Source of the DNA: an uncultured Bacteroidales bacterium
GTDB taxonomy: Bacteria; Bacteroidota; Bacteroidia; Bacteroidales; UBA932
Direction of reading: 5' to 3'
Assembly (NCBI GenBank): GCA_946999645.1
Contig: CAMQDS010000016.1
Coordinates: 1 to 31,103, forward strand
Length of the DNA: 31,103 nt
Shown: positions 6,562 through 15,506 of the stretch, one piece after another
How the letters are laid out: each line of letters starts with the position of its first letter
Position numbering within the stretch: position 1 is the first letter of the stretch
Notes under the pieces: generated by a model
The model's database searches: none
What the model saw: the letters and a program-made list of their open reading frames with translations, nothing else
Told to the model about the DNA's origin: nothing
Made by a program: the position numbers and the translations under genes

Positions 6562-9500
6562 ATGAAAAAAATCAAGTTTGCTTTCGTAGCATTGTTGTCG
6601 TTTATTGCGGCAAGCGTTGCTTATGCCCAGGTGACAACTTCCGCTCTTGGCGGACGTGTCACAGACAAAGATGGTCAACCTCTTGTTGGGGTGGCTGTTG
6701 TTGCTGTTCACAACCCATCAGGTTCTGTTTACGGTACCGTTACAAATAGTGACGGTCGTTATTCCATTCAAGGAATGCGTACTGGAGGACCTTACACGGT
6801 TGAAGTATCAAGCCTTGGTTATCAAACAGTAAAGTACACAGGTGTGACACTACAACTTGGTGAAATATTTAGCCTTAATGCTGTAATTAAGGAAGATTCA
6901 AAACTTTTGAGTGAGGCAGTCGTTATTGCTTCGCCTGCTTCAAAGTTTGCTGCAGAGAAGACGGGGGCTTCGACAAATATCTCTCGTTCTCAAATATCTC
7001 AGATGCCGAGCGTAAGCAGAAGTATCACGGATATAGCAAAGTTATCTCCTTATGGTAGTGGCGGAATGTTCTTTGCCGGAGCTGATAGTCGAACATCTAA
7101 CTTTACAGTTGATGGCGCCAATTTTAATAACAACTTCGGACTAAGCGGTTCCCTTCCTGGAGGTGGAAGCCCTATCTCAATAGATGCGATAGAGGAAGTT
7201 CAGGTTGTCATTTCTCCATTTGATATACGCCAGAATGATTTTATCGGTGGTGGTGTAAATGCTATTACAAAATCTGGAACTAATACTTTTAAGGGTTCTG
7301 CCTACCTATATCACAGAAATGAAAATATGCGTGGTGATGTAGCTGCCAAAGAAATAGTTTCTGGAGCGAGAAATAAAGACCGCAATACAACATATGGATT
7401 TACTCTCGGTGGTCCAATCATTAAAAATAAACTGTTCTTCTTTGTAAACTTTGAACAGTCTCTGGTGCCTACTGTCGTTAACCGTTGGCGTCCTTCTTCT
7501 GATGGACAAGGAAATGCAGATGCATTTATATCACGTACATCACTCGCAGATATGCAAAGGGTATCAACTTTTCTTAAAGATAAATATGGTTACGATACAG
7601 GTTCTGCAACTGATTTCCCTGCAAATGAGAGTAATATTAAAATGCTTGCCCGTATAGACTGGAATATCAGCCGCAATCATAAATTGGCCTTAAGATATAA
7701 TTATACACTAAACAGCGGTTGGAAGCCTGTAAATGCTTCATCTTCAAATGCTGGTCAACGTGCTACTGAATCCCGTTTGTCTAAATATTCTATGGCTTTT
7801 GCCAATACAATGTATCAAATGAATAATAAGGTAAATACCTTGTCTATTGATTTTAACAGCCGTTTCAGTGATAATGTCTCAAATCAAATTCTTGTGACAA
7901 TGTCTAAACTTGATGATGTTAGAGGTACTAATTCGTCAAGATTCCCTTTCATCGATATTCTTGATGGTACGGGTAAAATAAGACCTTATATGGCAGTAGG
8001 TTATGAGTTGTTTACATGGAATAATGCTGTTCATAATAGCGTTGTCACAGCAAAAGACGATGTTACAATCTTTCTTGGCGATCATAAAGTTACAGGTGGT
8101 CTAAGTTATGAATATCAGATGGCTGATAATTCATTTATGAAAAACGGTACAGGATATTATAGGTATAACTCATTGGACGACTTTCTGTCTGGAGCTGTTC
8201 CTGAAACTGTTGCCCTGACTTATGGATATGATGGACAAACCTCTCCTGCTGTCCGTGTGCGTTATAGTAAAGTTTCCCTCTATGCGCAGGACGAATGGAA
8301 TATAAATGAGAAACTCAAACTTACAGCTGGTCTTCGTCTTCAGAGTATTATTTTTAATAATAAAGACCTTAAGACCAATAATATGATACTTAATGATTTT
8401 AAGTATAATGGAGTAAGTATTGATACAGGACGTTGGCCTAATACATCGGTGCAGATATCCCCAAGGCTCGGTTTTAACTACGATGTTTTTGGTGATAAAA
8501 GTCTTAAACTTCGTGGCGGTACAGGAATGTTTACAGGTCGTCTACCTCTTGTATTCTTTACTAATATGCCGACTAATTCAGGTATGATACAAAATGTTGC
8601 TTCTATCACAACAAAATATGAAAACGGCATGCCGGACCCTAATCCGCTTCTTAAAGAGTTCGCTGGAGGTATGATAACAGACCCTGCCGAATTGGCAAAG
8701 AAAATGAACTCTCTAAATCCAGGAACTTTCCCATTGGCTACTCCTGAAAAAGGTGTAAAACCATATAGTATCGCTGCAGTAGATCGCAATTTTAAAATGC
8801 CTCAGGTATGGAAAACCTCTTTTGCTGTTGATTATGCCATACCTACTGACTTCCCTTTCAGTATAACTGGAGAGTTTATATACAACAAGACTATTAATGG
8901 AGTATATATAAAGGATTTGAATATGACCGATGTCGAAGGTTTTGCAAGATTTCAGGGTTCGGACAACAGGCATATCTTCCCAACAACTACCCATGTTATA
9001 GGTAAGGACAAACATGGAAAAGATATTACGGCACCTGACTATAAGTATTGTAATACAAGTGCTTATGTACTTTCTAATACTAATCTTGGTTACGGGTATA
9101 CAGCCAGTCTTCAACTTAATATGCAACCTATTGAGGGCTTGGATATTGCAGCAGCATATACCTATACGGTTTCAAAAGAACTTACCGGACTTCCTGGAAG
9201 TGATGCCGCTTCTGCTTTTACATATGTACCTTTTGTAGAAGGACCTAATAATCCTGTCCTACATAATTCACAATATGTAACTCCTCATCGCGCATACGTT
9301 TCACTTACATATAGCGACAAGGCAAATAACCATTTCAGTTTCTTCTATGATGCTTGGAAGGGTGGCAATTACACTGGTAACTATAGTTATATGTATGCAA
9401 ATGATTTTAATGGTGATAACTATAATTACGATGCTATTTATATCCCTAAAGATAGGGGCGATATAGTTTTTGCTACTAAGGATGATGAAGATCGCTATTG

Positions 9501-9891
9501 GGCATTTGCAGATAAGGATCCATATCTTTCAACTCATAAGGGTCAATATGCAGAAGCATACAGTGTTAATGCTCCTTGGACACAGAGATTGGATTTCCGC
9601 TATGCACATGATTTTAAAGTTCGTATTGGTAAATCTGTAAACGTTCTTCAACTTAATTTTGATATTAAGAATGCACTCAATATCATCAATTCAAACTGGG
9701 GTGTTTCAATGCAAATGAACCCTGCTCTTGATTCAGGACGTATCCTTGAATTAAAGAAAATAAGGCCTGATGGTGTTCCTGTATTTACAACTCCTAAAGC
9801 CGTAAATGGAAATACTCAGACTTGGACTCCTATCCATTCAATAGGTCAGTGCTGGTATGCTCAGGTCGGCATTAAGTTTATGTTTAATTAA
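6562..9891 (+). CDS. Oar-like TonB-dependent outer-membrane receptor
   Basis: 1109 residues. A Sec signal peptide ends near ASVAYAQ. Residues ~27-110 form a carboxypeptidase-regulatory-like beta-sandwich (GRVTDKDGQPLVGVAVVAV, SDGRYSI). A plug domain follows (about 115-240, with IDAIEEVQVVISPFDIRQ and GGGVNAITKSGTN), and the rest is a long beta-barrel ending in KFMFN. The plug and the 'SPFDIRQNDFIGG' region resemble the Oar subfamily rather than SusC, and no SusD-like partner follows. TonB-dependent receptors import bulky substrates across the outer membrane using proton-motive force. The next gene starts 15 bases downstream, so the two are cotranscribed. The nuclease genes further on suggest a nucleic-acid-derived substrate, which is inference. 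Confidence 0.9.
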   Translation: MKKIKFAFVALLSFIAASVAYAQVTTSALGGRVTDKDGQPLVGVAVVAVHNPSGSVYGTVTNSDGRYSIQGMRTGGPYTVEVSSLGYQTVKYTGVTLQLGEIFSLNAVIKEDSKLLSEAVVIASPASKFAAEKTGASTNISRSQISQMPSVSRSITDIAKLSPYGSGGMFFAGADSRTSNFTVDGANFNNNFGLSGSLPGGGSPISIDAIEEVQVVISPFDIRQNDFIGGGVNAITKSGTNTFKGSAYLYHRNENMRGDVAAKEIVSGARNKDRNTTYGFTLGGPIIKNKLFFFVNFEQSLVPTVVNRWRPSSDGQGNADAFISRTSLADMQRVSTFLKDKYGYDTGSATDFPANESNIKMLARIDWNISRNHKLALRYNYTLNSGWKPVNASSSNAGQRATESRLSKYSMAFANTMYQMNNKVNTLSIDFNSRFSDNVSNQILVTMSKLDDVRGTNSSRFPFIDILDGTGKIRPYMAVGYELFTWNNAVHNSVVTAKDDVTIFLGDHKVTGGLSYEYQMADNSFMKNGTGYYRYNSLDDFLSGAVPETVALTYGYDGQTSPAVRVRYSKVSLYAQDEWNINEKLKLTAGLRLQSIIFNNKDLKTNNMILNDFKYNGVSIDTGRWPNTSVQISPRLGFNYDVFGDKSLKLRGGTGMFTGRLPLVFFTNMPTNSGMIQNVASITTKYENGMPDPNPLLKEFAGGMITDPAELAKKMNSLNPGTFPLATPEKGVKPYSIAAVDRNFKMPQVWKTSFAVDYAIPTDFPFSITGEFIYNKTINGVYIKDLNMTDVEGFARFQGSDNRHIFPTTTHVIGKDKHGKDITAPDYKYCNTSAYVLSNTNLGYGYTASLQLNMQPIEGLDIAAAYTYTVSKELTGLPGSDAASAFTYVPFVEGPNNPVLHNSQYVTPHRAYVSLTYSDKANNHFSFFYDAWKGGNYTGNYSYMYANDFNGDNYNYDAIYIPKDRGDIVFATKDDEDRYWAFADKDPYLSTHKGQYAEAYSVNAPWTQRLDFRYAHDFKVRIGKSVNVLQLNFDIKNALNIINSNWGVSMQMNPALDSGRILELKKIRPDGVPVFTTPKAVNGNTQTWTPIHSIGQCWYAQVGIKFMFN

Positions 9892-9906
9892 TTATATTGA
9901 TTGGCT

Positions 9907-11391
9907 ATGAAACAGAAAAAATTATATATATACGCAGCAGCATTTTTTGCATTGTTTGCTGGCTGTTCCAAGTCGCTTCCAGGCGATCTTAAAGAGTTGC
10001 AGGTATCGACATCCTTCGTTTCTATACCAGCCGATGGAGGAAAATCAGAGATAACTGTCTCTTCCGAAGCTGAGTGGGCTTTTGTAGTAGATAAAGAAGC
10101 TGCAAAATGGCTTACTGTAAGCCCTATGTCAGGAAAAGCTGGAAAGACAAAGGTATCTTTCTCTGCAGGAAAAACTATTAATACCAATTCCGCAACTTTA
10201 AAATTAATTGTAAACAAAAAGGTACAGTATATAAATGTTACGCAGTTAGTTGGTTCTGGAGATCCTGAAATATTGACTTGTAAAAAAGCTTTAGAAGCGC
10301 CAGAAGGCAAAGAAGTAATGCTAAAAGGTAACTGCATAAGCATTGCTAATAAAACATATGGTAACTGGACTATTAAGGATGACACAGGAGAAATTTTTAT
10401 TTACGGTACAAAGGACTGGAAGAGTTGTGGTATTGAGGTTGGAGATGAGGTCTTGATCTCAGGACCAAGGAAGTCTTATAAGGGAAATCCTCAACTGCAA
10501 GATATAAAAGTCCTGAAAGTCACAAAGTCTTTAATTAAGTTGGAAAAGAGTGGTATAGAATTGGAAAAAGAAGGTGGTGACTTTGTCGTTAAAGCGTCAT
10601 TCAGAGGTTCTGTAACAGTTAAATCAGACGCTCCTTGGCTTACTTTAACTGATCCCCTGGTAGGAGGAAATACAACTAATTATAAGTTCCATGCTGATAG
10701 TTATGATGTTACTGGATCTCCTCGTAAGGCTGTTATTACACTTATAGCCACTATAGAAGAGAAAAAATCGGACAAAATAGTAAAGCGTAAATCGGAGGTG
10801 ACATTCAATGTTATACAATATGGAAATATTCCTGCTGTGGCAACCATTGAAGAAGCAGTAAAAGGCTCTTTTGTTCATGTACAAGGTACAGTTATGGCTA
10901 TAACCAATAACGGCTATGTCCTTTCTGACAATAGCGCCTCTATTTTGGTATACATCAAGGACTATAAAAAGAAGAACAAGATAGGAGATAAAATTGATCT
11001 TGCTGGAAGCGTTGGAGTATATGGCTATGGATATCAGATTAATGCACCATTTGGGAAGGAAGTAAAGACTGGGTTTATAAAGGAAATTAAATATCCTGAT
11101 CCTGTAGTATTGGATATGGCAAAAATGAATGAGATTGTTGCATCTTTGGGTAACGATATTAATAAGGGAACCCTTAAAGTACAGTATGTTAAGGCAGAGG
11201 GAACAGTATCCAAAACTAAGTATACAAACATATTTGTAAATGGAGATAAATCTTTTAAAATCTCTCCTTATGGCCTTACTGATATGTTTAAACTCGAGGA
11301 TAAATCAAAAGTTGAGATTGAGGGTTATCTTGTATCTGTAAGCAAGTATGGAATATTTAATGTTGCTCTTACAAAGGTGACAAAGAAATAG
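9907..11391 (+). CDS. Lipoprotein with alternating BACON and OB-fold domains
   Basis: 494 residues from the ATG at 9907; the TTG at 9901 is in frame but less likely. The lipobox is LFAGC with Cys20. A BACON-type sandwich (about 30-115, ending in YINVTQLVG) is followed by an OB-fold-like segment (LKGNCISI...NWTIKDDTGEIFIYG), a second BACON-like domain (about 200-300, with SDAPWLTLTDP), and two further OB-like segments (VQGTVMAITNNGYVLSD; VKAEGTVSKTKYTNIFV). BACON domains are extracellular binding or spacer modules; OB folds often bind nucleic acid or oligosaccharide. It follows the receptor by 15 bases and is followed by a strong terminator-like hairpin, so it likely works with that receptor as a surface binding partner. 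Domain limits are estimates by eye. Confidence 0.8.
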   Translation: MKQKKLYIYAAAFFALFAGCSKSLPGDLKELQVSTSFVSIPADGGKSEITVSSEAEWAFVVDKEAAKWLTVSPMSGKAGKTKVSFSAGKTINTNSATLKLIVNKKVQYINVTQLVGSGDPEILTCKKALEAPEGKEVMLKGNCISIANKTYGNWTIKDDTGEIFIYGTKDWKSCGIEVGDEVLISGPRKSYKGNPQLQDIKVLKVTKSLIKLEKSGIELEKEGGDFVVKASFRGSVTVKSDAPWLTLTDPLVGGNTTNYKFHADSYDVTGSPRKAVITLIATIEEKKSDKIVKRKSEVTFNVIQYGNIPAVATIEEAVKGSFVHVQGTVMAITNNGYVLSDNSASILVYIKDYKKKNKIGDKIDLAGSVGVYGYGYQINAPFGKEVKTGFIKEIKYPDPVVLDMAKMNEIVASLGNDINKGTLKVQYVKAEGTVSKTKYTNIFVNGDKSFKISPYGLTDMFKLEDKSKVEIEGYLVSVSKYGIFNVALTKVTKK

Positions 11392-11419
11392 TAATTGTCT
11401 ATTTTGATTTAAATGGCTT

Positions 11420-11467
11420 AAAGTCAGTTCTCTTATAAAAAGAGGACTGGCTTTAATTAATTTTTTA
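11420..11467 (+). terminator. Strong stem-loop terminator after the BACON/OB lipoprotein
   Basis: Bases 11420-11434 pair with 11440-11454 over 15 consecutive pairs, two of them G-U, around a 5-base loop ATAAA. AATTAATTTTTT follows. This should end much of the transcription from the receptor promoter and divides the locus. Confidence 0.8.
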
Positions 11468-11477
11468 TAATTTTAAT

Positions 11478-11485
11478 TATATTTG
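11478..11485 (+). promoter_or_regulatory. Candidate -7 box (TATATTTG) for the second transcription unit
   Basis: TATATTTG matches TAnnTTTG and lies just after the terminator and 46 bases before the ATG at 11532. A weak TTTA 22 bases upstream is the only -33 candidate. Confidence 0.5.
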
Positions 11486-11531
11486 CTCTTGTTAGTGGAG
11501 ATAAATACATAAATCACATAATGTTTAGAAT

Positions 11532-13019
11532 ATGAAAATCAAAAATTTCTTATTTGTGCTTTTTGCTGCAACAGCATTAGTTTCTTGTAACAAAAAGAAT
11601 GAGCAGCAGGTTCTTGGTGACCCTTCTATAACGATAAAACCGGAAACGCTTACTTTTGAGAAAACTGGTGGCGTCCAACCAATTGAAATTACTGCAAATC
11701 GGGAATGGAAAGCAAATTGTTCCGAGTCTTGGATAGCGATTGATCCTAAATCAGGAAAAGGTGATGTAAAAGCTCAGAATGTTAAAATTACTCTGTTGGA
11801 AAATACAGGAGCAGAAAGAACAGCATCTATTAAATTTACTATAGGTTTTGCATCAAAGACTTTGACAATTACTCAGAAAGGAAATGAGGCAACACCTGGT
11901 ACAAAGAGTGATGTGATATATTTCAATAATTTTGATAAAGGACTAATCTCTAAGACAGGCAAATACTGGCCATATCTTTCAAAAACTGATTTATGGAAAA
12001 ATGCAACTGGTGAAGGCATTGAAGGAGTTGAATATGATTATTATTCAGCAAGTTTAAGGACAAAATTAAGTTATGATCTTAATTCTAATGGAGTTAATTC
12101 GGATTATAAAGGTTCTGGTATGAACTTTTTGTTTTTTGGAAAAGAACCTTACTTTGTAGTTAAGTCAATAAATTTGAAGGATACCAGAAATTATGTACTT
12201 TCATTTGGAGCTATTAGAAATAAGAAAGGAGAAGATAACACCTTTAAGCCAGATGAGTTCCCAGTATATATTAGTAATGACGGTACTAAATGGGTTAAAT
12301 TGGAATATACCTTCCCTAATGGCTTTAAGAATGGCCATTGGGATCTTGCGAGTGCAAAATTTACCATTCCTGATGGCGTCTCTAAATTATCAGTTTGCGT
12401 AAAACCTGAGATAGAAAGTTGTTATCGTTTAGATGACTTGAAACTTGAGGTCTCTTCAGAAAGTGGAAAGGCTGTAGATTTTGCTACAGGAATAGAACTG
12501 CAATTTAAAGAATGGAAAAAGAAGCCGAATCCAGAAAAGCCAGATCCAGGTACTCCTACACCTAATCCAAGTGATCCTAACGTTGATCCTCTATTTGCAA
12601 ACAGTGGTGTTTTAGTAACATGTAATAATAAATCATCGTACAAAGAAGTGGCTAATGTTAACGGAAAGGATAATATACCTGTATACAAATTAGGTACAAA
12701 AAATGCTACTGGAACTGCTGTATTGACAGTAACTAAGGAAACAAAGAAAATAACATTCTTTGCAGTAGCTTGGAATAAAAAAGGCAAAGGTACTTTGCAG
12801 GTTATGTCAGGAGAAAAGGTAATTGGCACCTGTGCTGAAATCTCTCCTAATTCTGGATTGGCAGGACGTCCTGCAGCATATAATCTTACAATTGATACTG
12901 CAAAGGATAAGTATACTATTGAATTTACAGAACCATTAAAACCTGGGAATGAATACATAATTGCTACTAAGAAAGGTGGAAATAATAGAGTTGCATTCTT
13001 TGGTATGCATGCAGAATAG
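11532..13019 (+). CDS. BACON-domain lipoprotein with beta-sandwich modules
   Basis: 495 residues. The signal peptide ends in ALVSC with Cys19. A BACON-type domain covers about 30-115 (EWKANCSESWIAIDPKSGKG, then KTLTITQKG). The next domain begins VIYFNNFDKGL and resembles the jelly-roll 'choice-of-anchor' domains found on secreted Bacteroidota proteins. A Pro/Asp/Lys linker (KKPNPEKPDPGTPTPNP) leads to a last beta-rich domain of about 135 residues ending RVAFFGMHAE. No catalytic motif is visible. Role is probably ligand binding at the cell surface. It begins a new unit after the terminator at 11420 and precedes the nuclease gene by 81 bases. A four-codon ORF (ATG at 11521) overlaps its start codon as ATGA. 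Confidence 0.78.
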   Translation: MKIKNFLFVLFAATALVSCNKKNEQQVLGDPSITIKPETLTFEKTGGVQPIEITANREWKANCSESWIAIDPKSGKGDVKAQNVKITLLENTGAERTASIKFTIGFASKTLTITQKGNEATPGTKSDVIYFNNFDKGLISKTGKYWPYLSKTDLWKNATGEGIEGVEYDYYSASLRTKLSYDLNSNGVNSDYKGSGMNFLFFGKEPYFVVKSINLKDTRNYVLSFGAIRNKKGEDNTFKPDEFPVYISNDGTKWVKLEYTFPNGFKNGHWDLASAKFTIPDGVSKLSVCVKPEIESCYRLDDLKLEVSSESGKAVDFATGIELQFKEWKKKPNPEKPDPGTPTPNPSDPNVDPLFANSGVLVTCNNKSSYKEVANVNGKDNIPVYKLGTKNATGTAVLTVTKETKKITFFAVAWNKKGKGTLQVMSGEKVIGTCAEISPNSGLAGRPAAYNLTIDTAKDKYTIEFTEPLKPGNEYIIATKKGGNNRVAFFGMHAE

Positions 13020-13036
13020 ATATTAACTAAATTATA

Positions 13037-13074
13037 ATTAGAGGGGAGTCCCTATCTGGGATAGCCCCTCTAAT
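13037..13074 (+). terminator. Intergenic hairpin between the BACON lipoprotein and the nuclease gene
   Basis: ATTAGAGGGG (13037-13046) pairs perfectly with CCCCTCTAAT (13065-13074), and inner TCCC/GGGA (13049-13052, 13058-13061) extend it. There is no T-tract after it and no new promoter, so it may be a partial terminator or a stability/processing element setting the ratio between the genes on either side. Confidence 0.5.
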
Positions 13075-13100
13075 CAAATAATGACAATTCGTCGGCTGAT

Positions 13101-14408
13101 ATGGCTAAAAATCTAATTAATAAGGCTTTACTTGCTATAACAATTATTAGTCCCCTCTTATTTTCTTTTTGTAAACCACAGGAAGTTGGGGAATATGGAC
13201 TTTCGTTTCGTTCCACTATTACTCCAGATGCAAGAGGAGGACAAACTTTTCTGAATGTAAAGTCTTCTGACAAGTGGCGACTTTATGCTCTGTATACAGA
13301 AGATACTAAGCAGAAATGGCTTAAATTTACTCCGAGCGAAGGATCTGGAAATATTACCGCTGTGGTGACTTTTAAATCTAATACTGAAAAGGATGACCGT
13401 AAGGCTGAAATCGTTCTTGTTTCTAACGGGCATAAAGTGAGACTTAATGTTACGCAGCCAGGTAATCCTGATGCAGTACAGGAACACAAACCAGGAGGTG
13501 TTGAACCAGGAGGCGGAGAACATGGTGGTGTTGAACCAGGAGGCGGAGAACATGGTGGTGTTGAACCTGGAAGCGGAACGGGTGGTAGTACAGGCAGTTT
13601 AAAGTCAGAAAAAGGGAAATACGGATATAAGACTGCATATCATCGATGGATGGAACTTCCTGTAACATATTCCAATGACGGCAGAGAATTTTTCTCACAT
13701 AGGATGACAATAGACAATGTTGATTTTAGAAACTACTCATTCTATTGGGACTACAAATATAAGGTTGCACTTTGGGTTGCTTATCCTTTAAATCCTTGGA
13801 CGATAGGAGTTTATAGAAAAAGATGTTCGAATTGTTGGGCATACGATCCTTTGCTCCCTAAAGAAGAGCAGCCGAATGTCACACTCGGGGGATTCAAACG
13901 ACCTTATGATAGAGGACATCAAATTCCGTCTGCCGATCGTTTAGGAACTAGTGAAAGAAATGCCTCAACTTTTTATTCCACTAATATGACAGCCCAGATG
14001 GACAAATTGAACCAAGGAATTTGGGCTGAATTGGAAAGGGCAGTTAGAAATAGATTGGCAAATAGAGCTGATACTGTATACGTGGTAACAGGCTGTATAA
14101 TAGGAAAAAACCCTGACTATACCTCTGATAAACAAGGAATGAAGGTGGTGATACCTGCTGCATATTATAAGGCTCTGCTTTTCTATAGCAGCACTTCTAC
14201 TCTCGGTAAATATAAGGGTTTCAGTGGGTGCGGGGTTTATATGGAAAACTCTCGAGATATACCTTACAATGAACCATTGAGTGATTTTACAATGAGCATT
14301 TCAGAGTTGGAAAAGAAAACAGGACAGAAATTTTTCTCTAATCTGCCTGCACTGATAGGAAGAGAAGATGCAGCCAATGTTAAAAACCAACATTGGATCC
14401 CGTGGTAG
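13101..14408 (+). CDS. BACON-fused DNA/RNA non-specific endonuclease, lipoprotein
   Basis: 435 residues. The lipobox is LFSFC with Cys24, so the enzyme is membrane-anchored and probably surface-exposed or periplasmic. A BACON-like sandwich occupies about 30-115. A Gly/Glu/His/Pro linker encoded by 30-base tandem repeats follows. The catalytic part is a beta-beta-alpha-metal nuclease of the DNA/RNA non-specific endonuclease family: YDRGHQIPSADR with DRGH at 270-273 (His273 the likely general base) and STNMTAQMDKLNQGIW supplying the metal-binding Asn (Asn304 the best candidate, Asn295 nearby). These enzymes cut DNA and RNA without sequence preference, using Mg2+. It lies 23 bases before a second, unrelated phosphodiesterase gene. 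Confidence 0.9.
   Translation: MAKNLINKALLAITIISPLLFSFCKPQEVGEYGLSFRSTITPDARGGQTFLNVKSSDKWRLYALYTEDTKQKWLKFTPSEGSGNITAVVTFKSNTEKDDRKAEIVLVSNGHKVRLNVTQPGNPDAVQEHKPGGVEPGGGEHGGVEPGGGEHGGVEPGSGTGGSTGSLKSEKGKYGYKTAYHRWMELPVTYSNDGREFFSHRMTIDNVDFRNYSFYWDYKYKVALWVAYPLNPWTIGVYRKRCSNCWAYDPLLPKEEQPNVTLGGFKRPYDRGHQIPSADRLGTSERNASTFYSTNMTAQMDKLNQGIWAELERAVRNRLANRADTVYVVTGCIIGKNPDYTSDKQGMKVVIPAAYYKALLFYSSTSTLGKYKGFSGCGVYMENSRDIPYNEPLSDFTMSISELEKKTGQKFFSNLPALIGREDAANVKNQHWIPW
13491..13580 (+). repeat. In-frame 30-base tandem repeat in the nuclease linker
   Basis: Two identical 30-base units occupy 13501-13530 and 13531-13560, with partial, degenerate copies on each side. Each unit encodes VEPGGGEHGG. As 30 is a multiple of 3, gain or loss of a unit would change linker length without breaking the frame. 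The tract is likely variable between strains. Confidence 0.9.
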
Positions 14409-14431
14409 TAAATCGATAAATAATAAATAAT

Positions 14432-15505
14432 ATGTATAAAAGAATAACGGTTTCTCTGCTGATTTTGACTGTGCTTACAACATTTGTATTTGCACAGGAT
14501 AAAAAAGGATATGTGATAGGATTTTATAATCTTGAAAACCTTTTTGATACTCAGCATGATAAGGGAAAAATTGATTTTGAGTATCTTCCAGATGGAGGAA
14601 ACAAATGGACTCCGTCTAAGTACGAAAAAAAACTACGTAACATGGCTCACGTTATAAGGGCGATGGCAAATGATAATAAGGTCTATCATACAGTACTCGG
14701 GATGAGTGAAATAGAGAATAGACATGTACTCGAAGATTTGGTAGCACAGCCTGAAATTTCGGATGCGGGTTATAAGATTGTACATTATGAGGGACCTGAT
14801 AGACGAGGTGTTGATGTGGCACTTCTTTATCGTCCCGGGCAGTTCAATGTTCTTGAAAGTAAAGCTATTCCTTTTACGTTTGACAGTAAGTCTGTTAAAT
14901 TTTCTATGACTGAAGCGCAGAAAGAGCATTTCAAGACAAGGGATATATTGATGGTGCGTGGACTGCTTGGTGGTGAAATGTTTGCTTTTTATGTTGCGCA
15001 CCTTCCGTCCCGAATTGGAGGCAAAGGAGCAGATTTGAGAAGTAGGGGAGCGGAGATTATATATAGTGATGCTCAATCACTTATGGATAAGTATCCAGGA
15101 ATTAAGATTGTTGTGATGGGGGATATGAATGATAATCCTACAGATAAAAGTATGACTGTTTATCTTCACAGTAAAGAAAAGCCAGAAGATGTAGGTCAAA
15201 AGGATTTCTTCTCTCCTTTTATATCTATGATTAAAAATGGTTATGGTTCATTAGCATATAGAGGCGAATGGAATATATTTGATATTATTCTTGTAAATAA
15301 GCAGCTGCTAAATGCTCAAAAGGGGACATTGAGTATTAAACCTATAGTCAAGAGAAAATATTACGGTCGTATTTTCCATAAACCATTTATGGTCAATGAC
15401 GATGGCTTTTATAAAGATACTCCTTTCCGTACTTTTTCTGGAGGCTCTTTTATAGATGGATATAGTGACCACTACCCTACGTATATATTTGTAAGCAATA
15501 AATAA
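14432..15505 (+). CDS. Secreted endonuclease/exonuclease/phosphatase-family enzyme
   Basis: 357 residues with a Sec signal peptide (cleavage near FVFAQ, residue 22) and no lipobox. The EEP (DNase I-like) fold is supported by FYNLENLFD (31-39), the metal-binding Glu93 in SEIEN, GPDRRGVDVALLYR, AHLPSR, GDMNDNP with Asp231 and Asn233, and the terminal SDHYP with Asp346 and His347. All catalytic positions of the family are present. Members hydrolyse phosphodiesters in nucleic acids or related substrates, and periplasmic Bacteroidota members are usually annotated as nucleases. The stop codon is 1 base from the next gene, a receptor. Its pairing with the DRGH nuclease suggests two-step cutting of nucleic acid. 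Exact substrate is not known. Confidence 0.9.
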   Translation: MYKRITVSLLILTVLTTFVFAQDKKGYVIGFYNLENLFDTQHDKGKIDFEYLPDGGNKWTPSKYEKKLRNMAHVIRAMANDNKVYHTVLGMSEIENRHVLEDLVAQPEISDAGYKIVHYEGPDRRGVDVALLYRPGQFNVLESKAIPFTFDSKSVKFSMTEAQKEHFKTRDILMVRGLLGGEMFAFYVAHLPSRIGGKGADLRSRGAEIIYSDAQSLMDKYPGIKIVVMGDMNDNPTDKSMTVYLHSKEKPEDVGQKDFFSPFISMIKNGYGSLAYRGEWNIFDIILVNKQLLNAQKGTLSIKPIVKRKYYGRIFHKPFMVNDDGFYKDTPFRTFSGGSFIDGYSDHYPTYIFVSNK

Positions 15506-15506
15506 T

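Noticed and set aside
6562..11391. SusC/SusD-type polysaccharide utilisation locus
   Set aside because: The receptor is Oar-like, the downstream lipoprotein is BACON/OB rather than the helical SusD fold, and no glycoside hydrolase is nearby.
12422..12958. 178-codon minus-strand frame inside the BACON lipoprotein gene
   Set aside because: Antisense to a gene with signal peptide and domain structure, and its composition mirrors the coding strand.
13491..13580. Tandem repeat considered as a CRISPR array
   Set aside because: Units are directly adjacent with no unique spacers, are in frame, and lie inside a coding linker.
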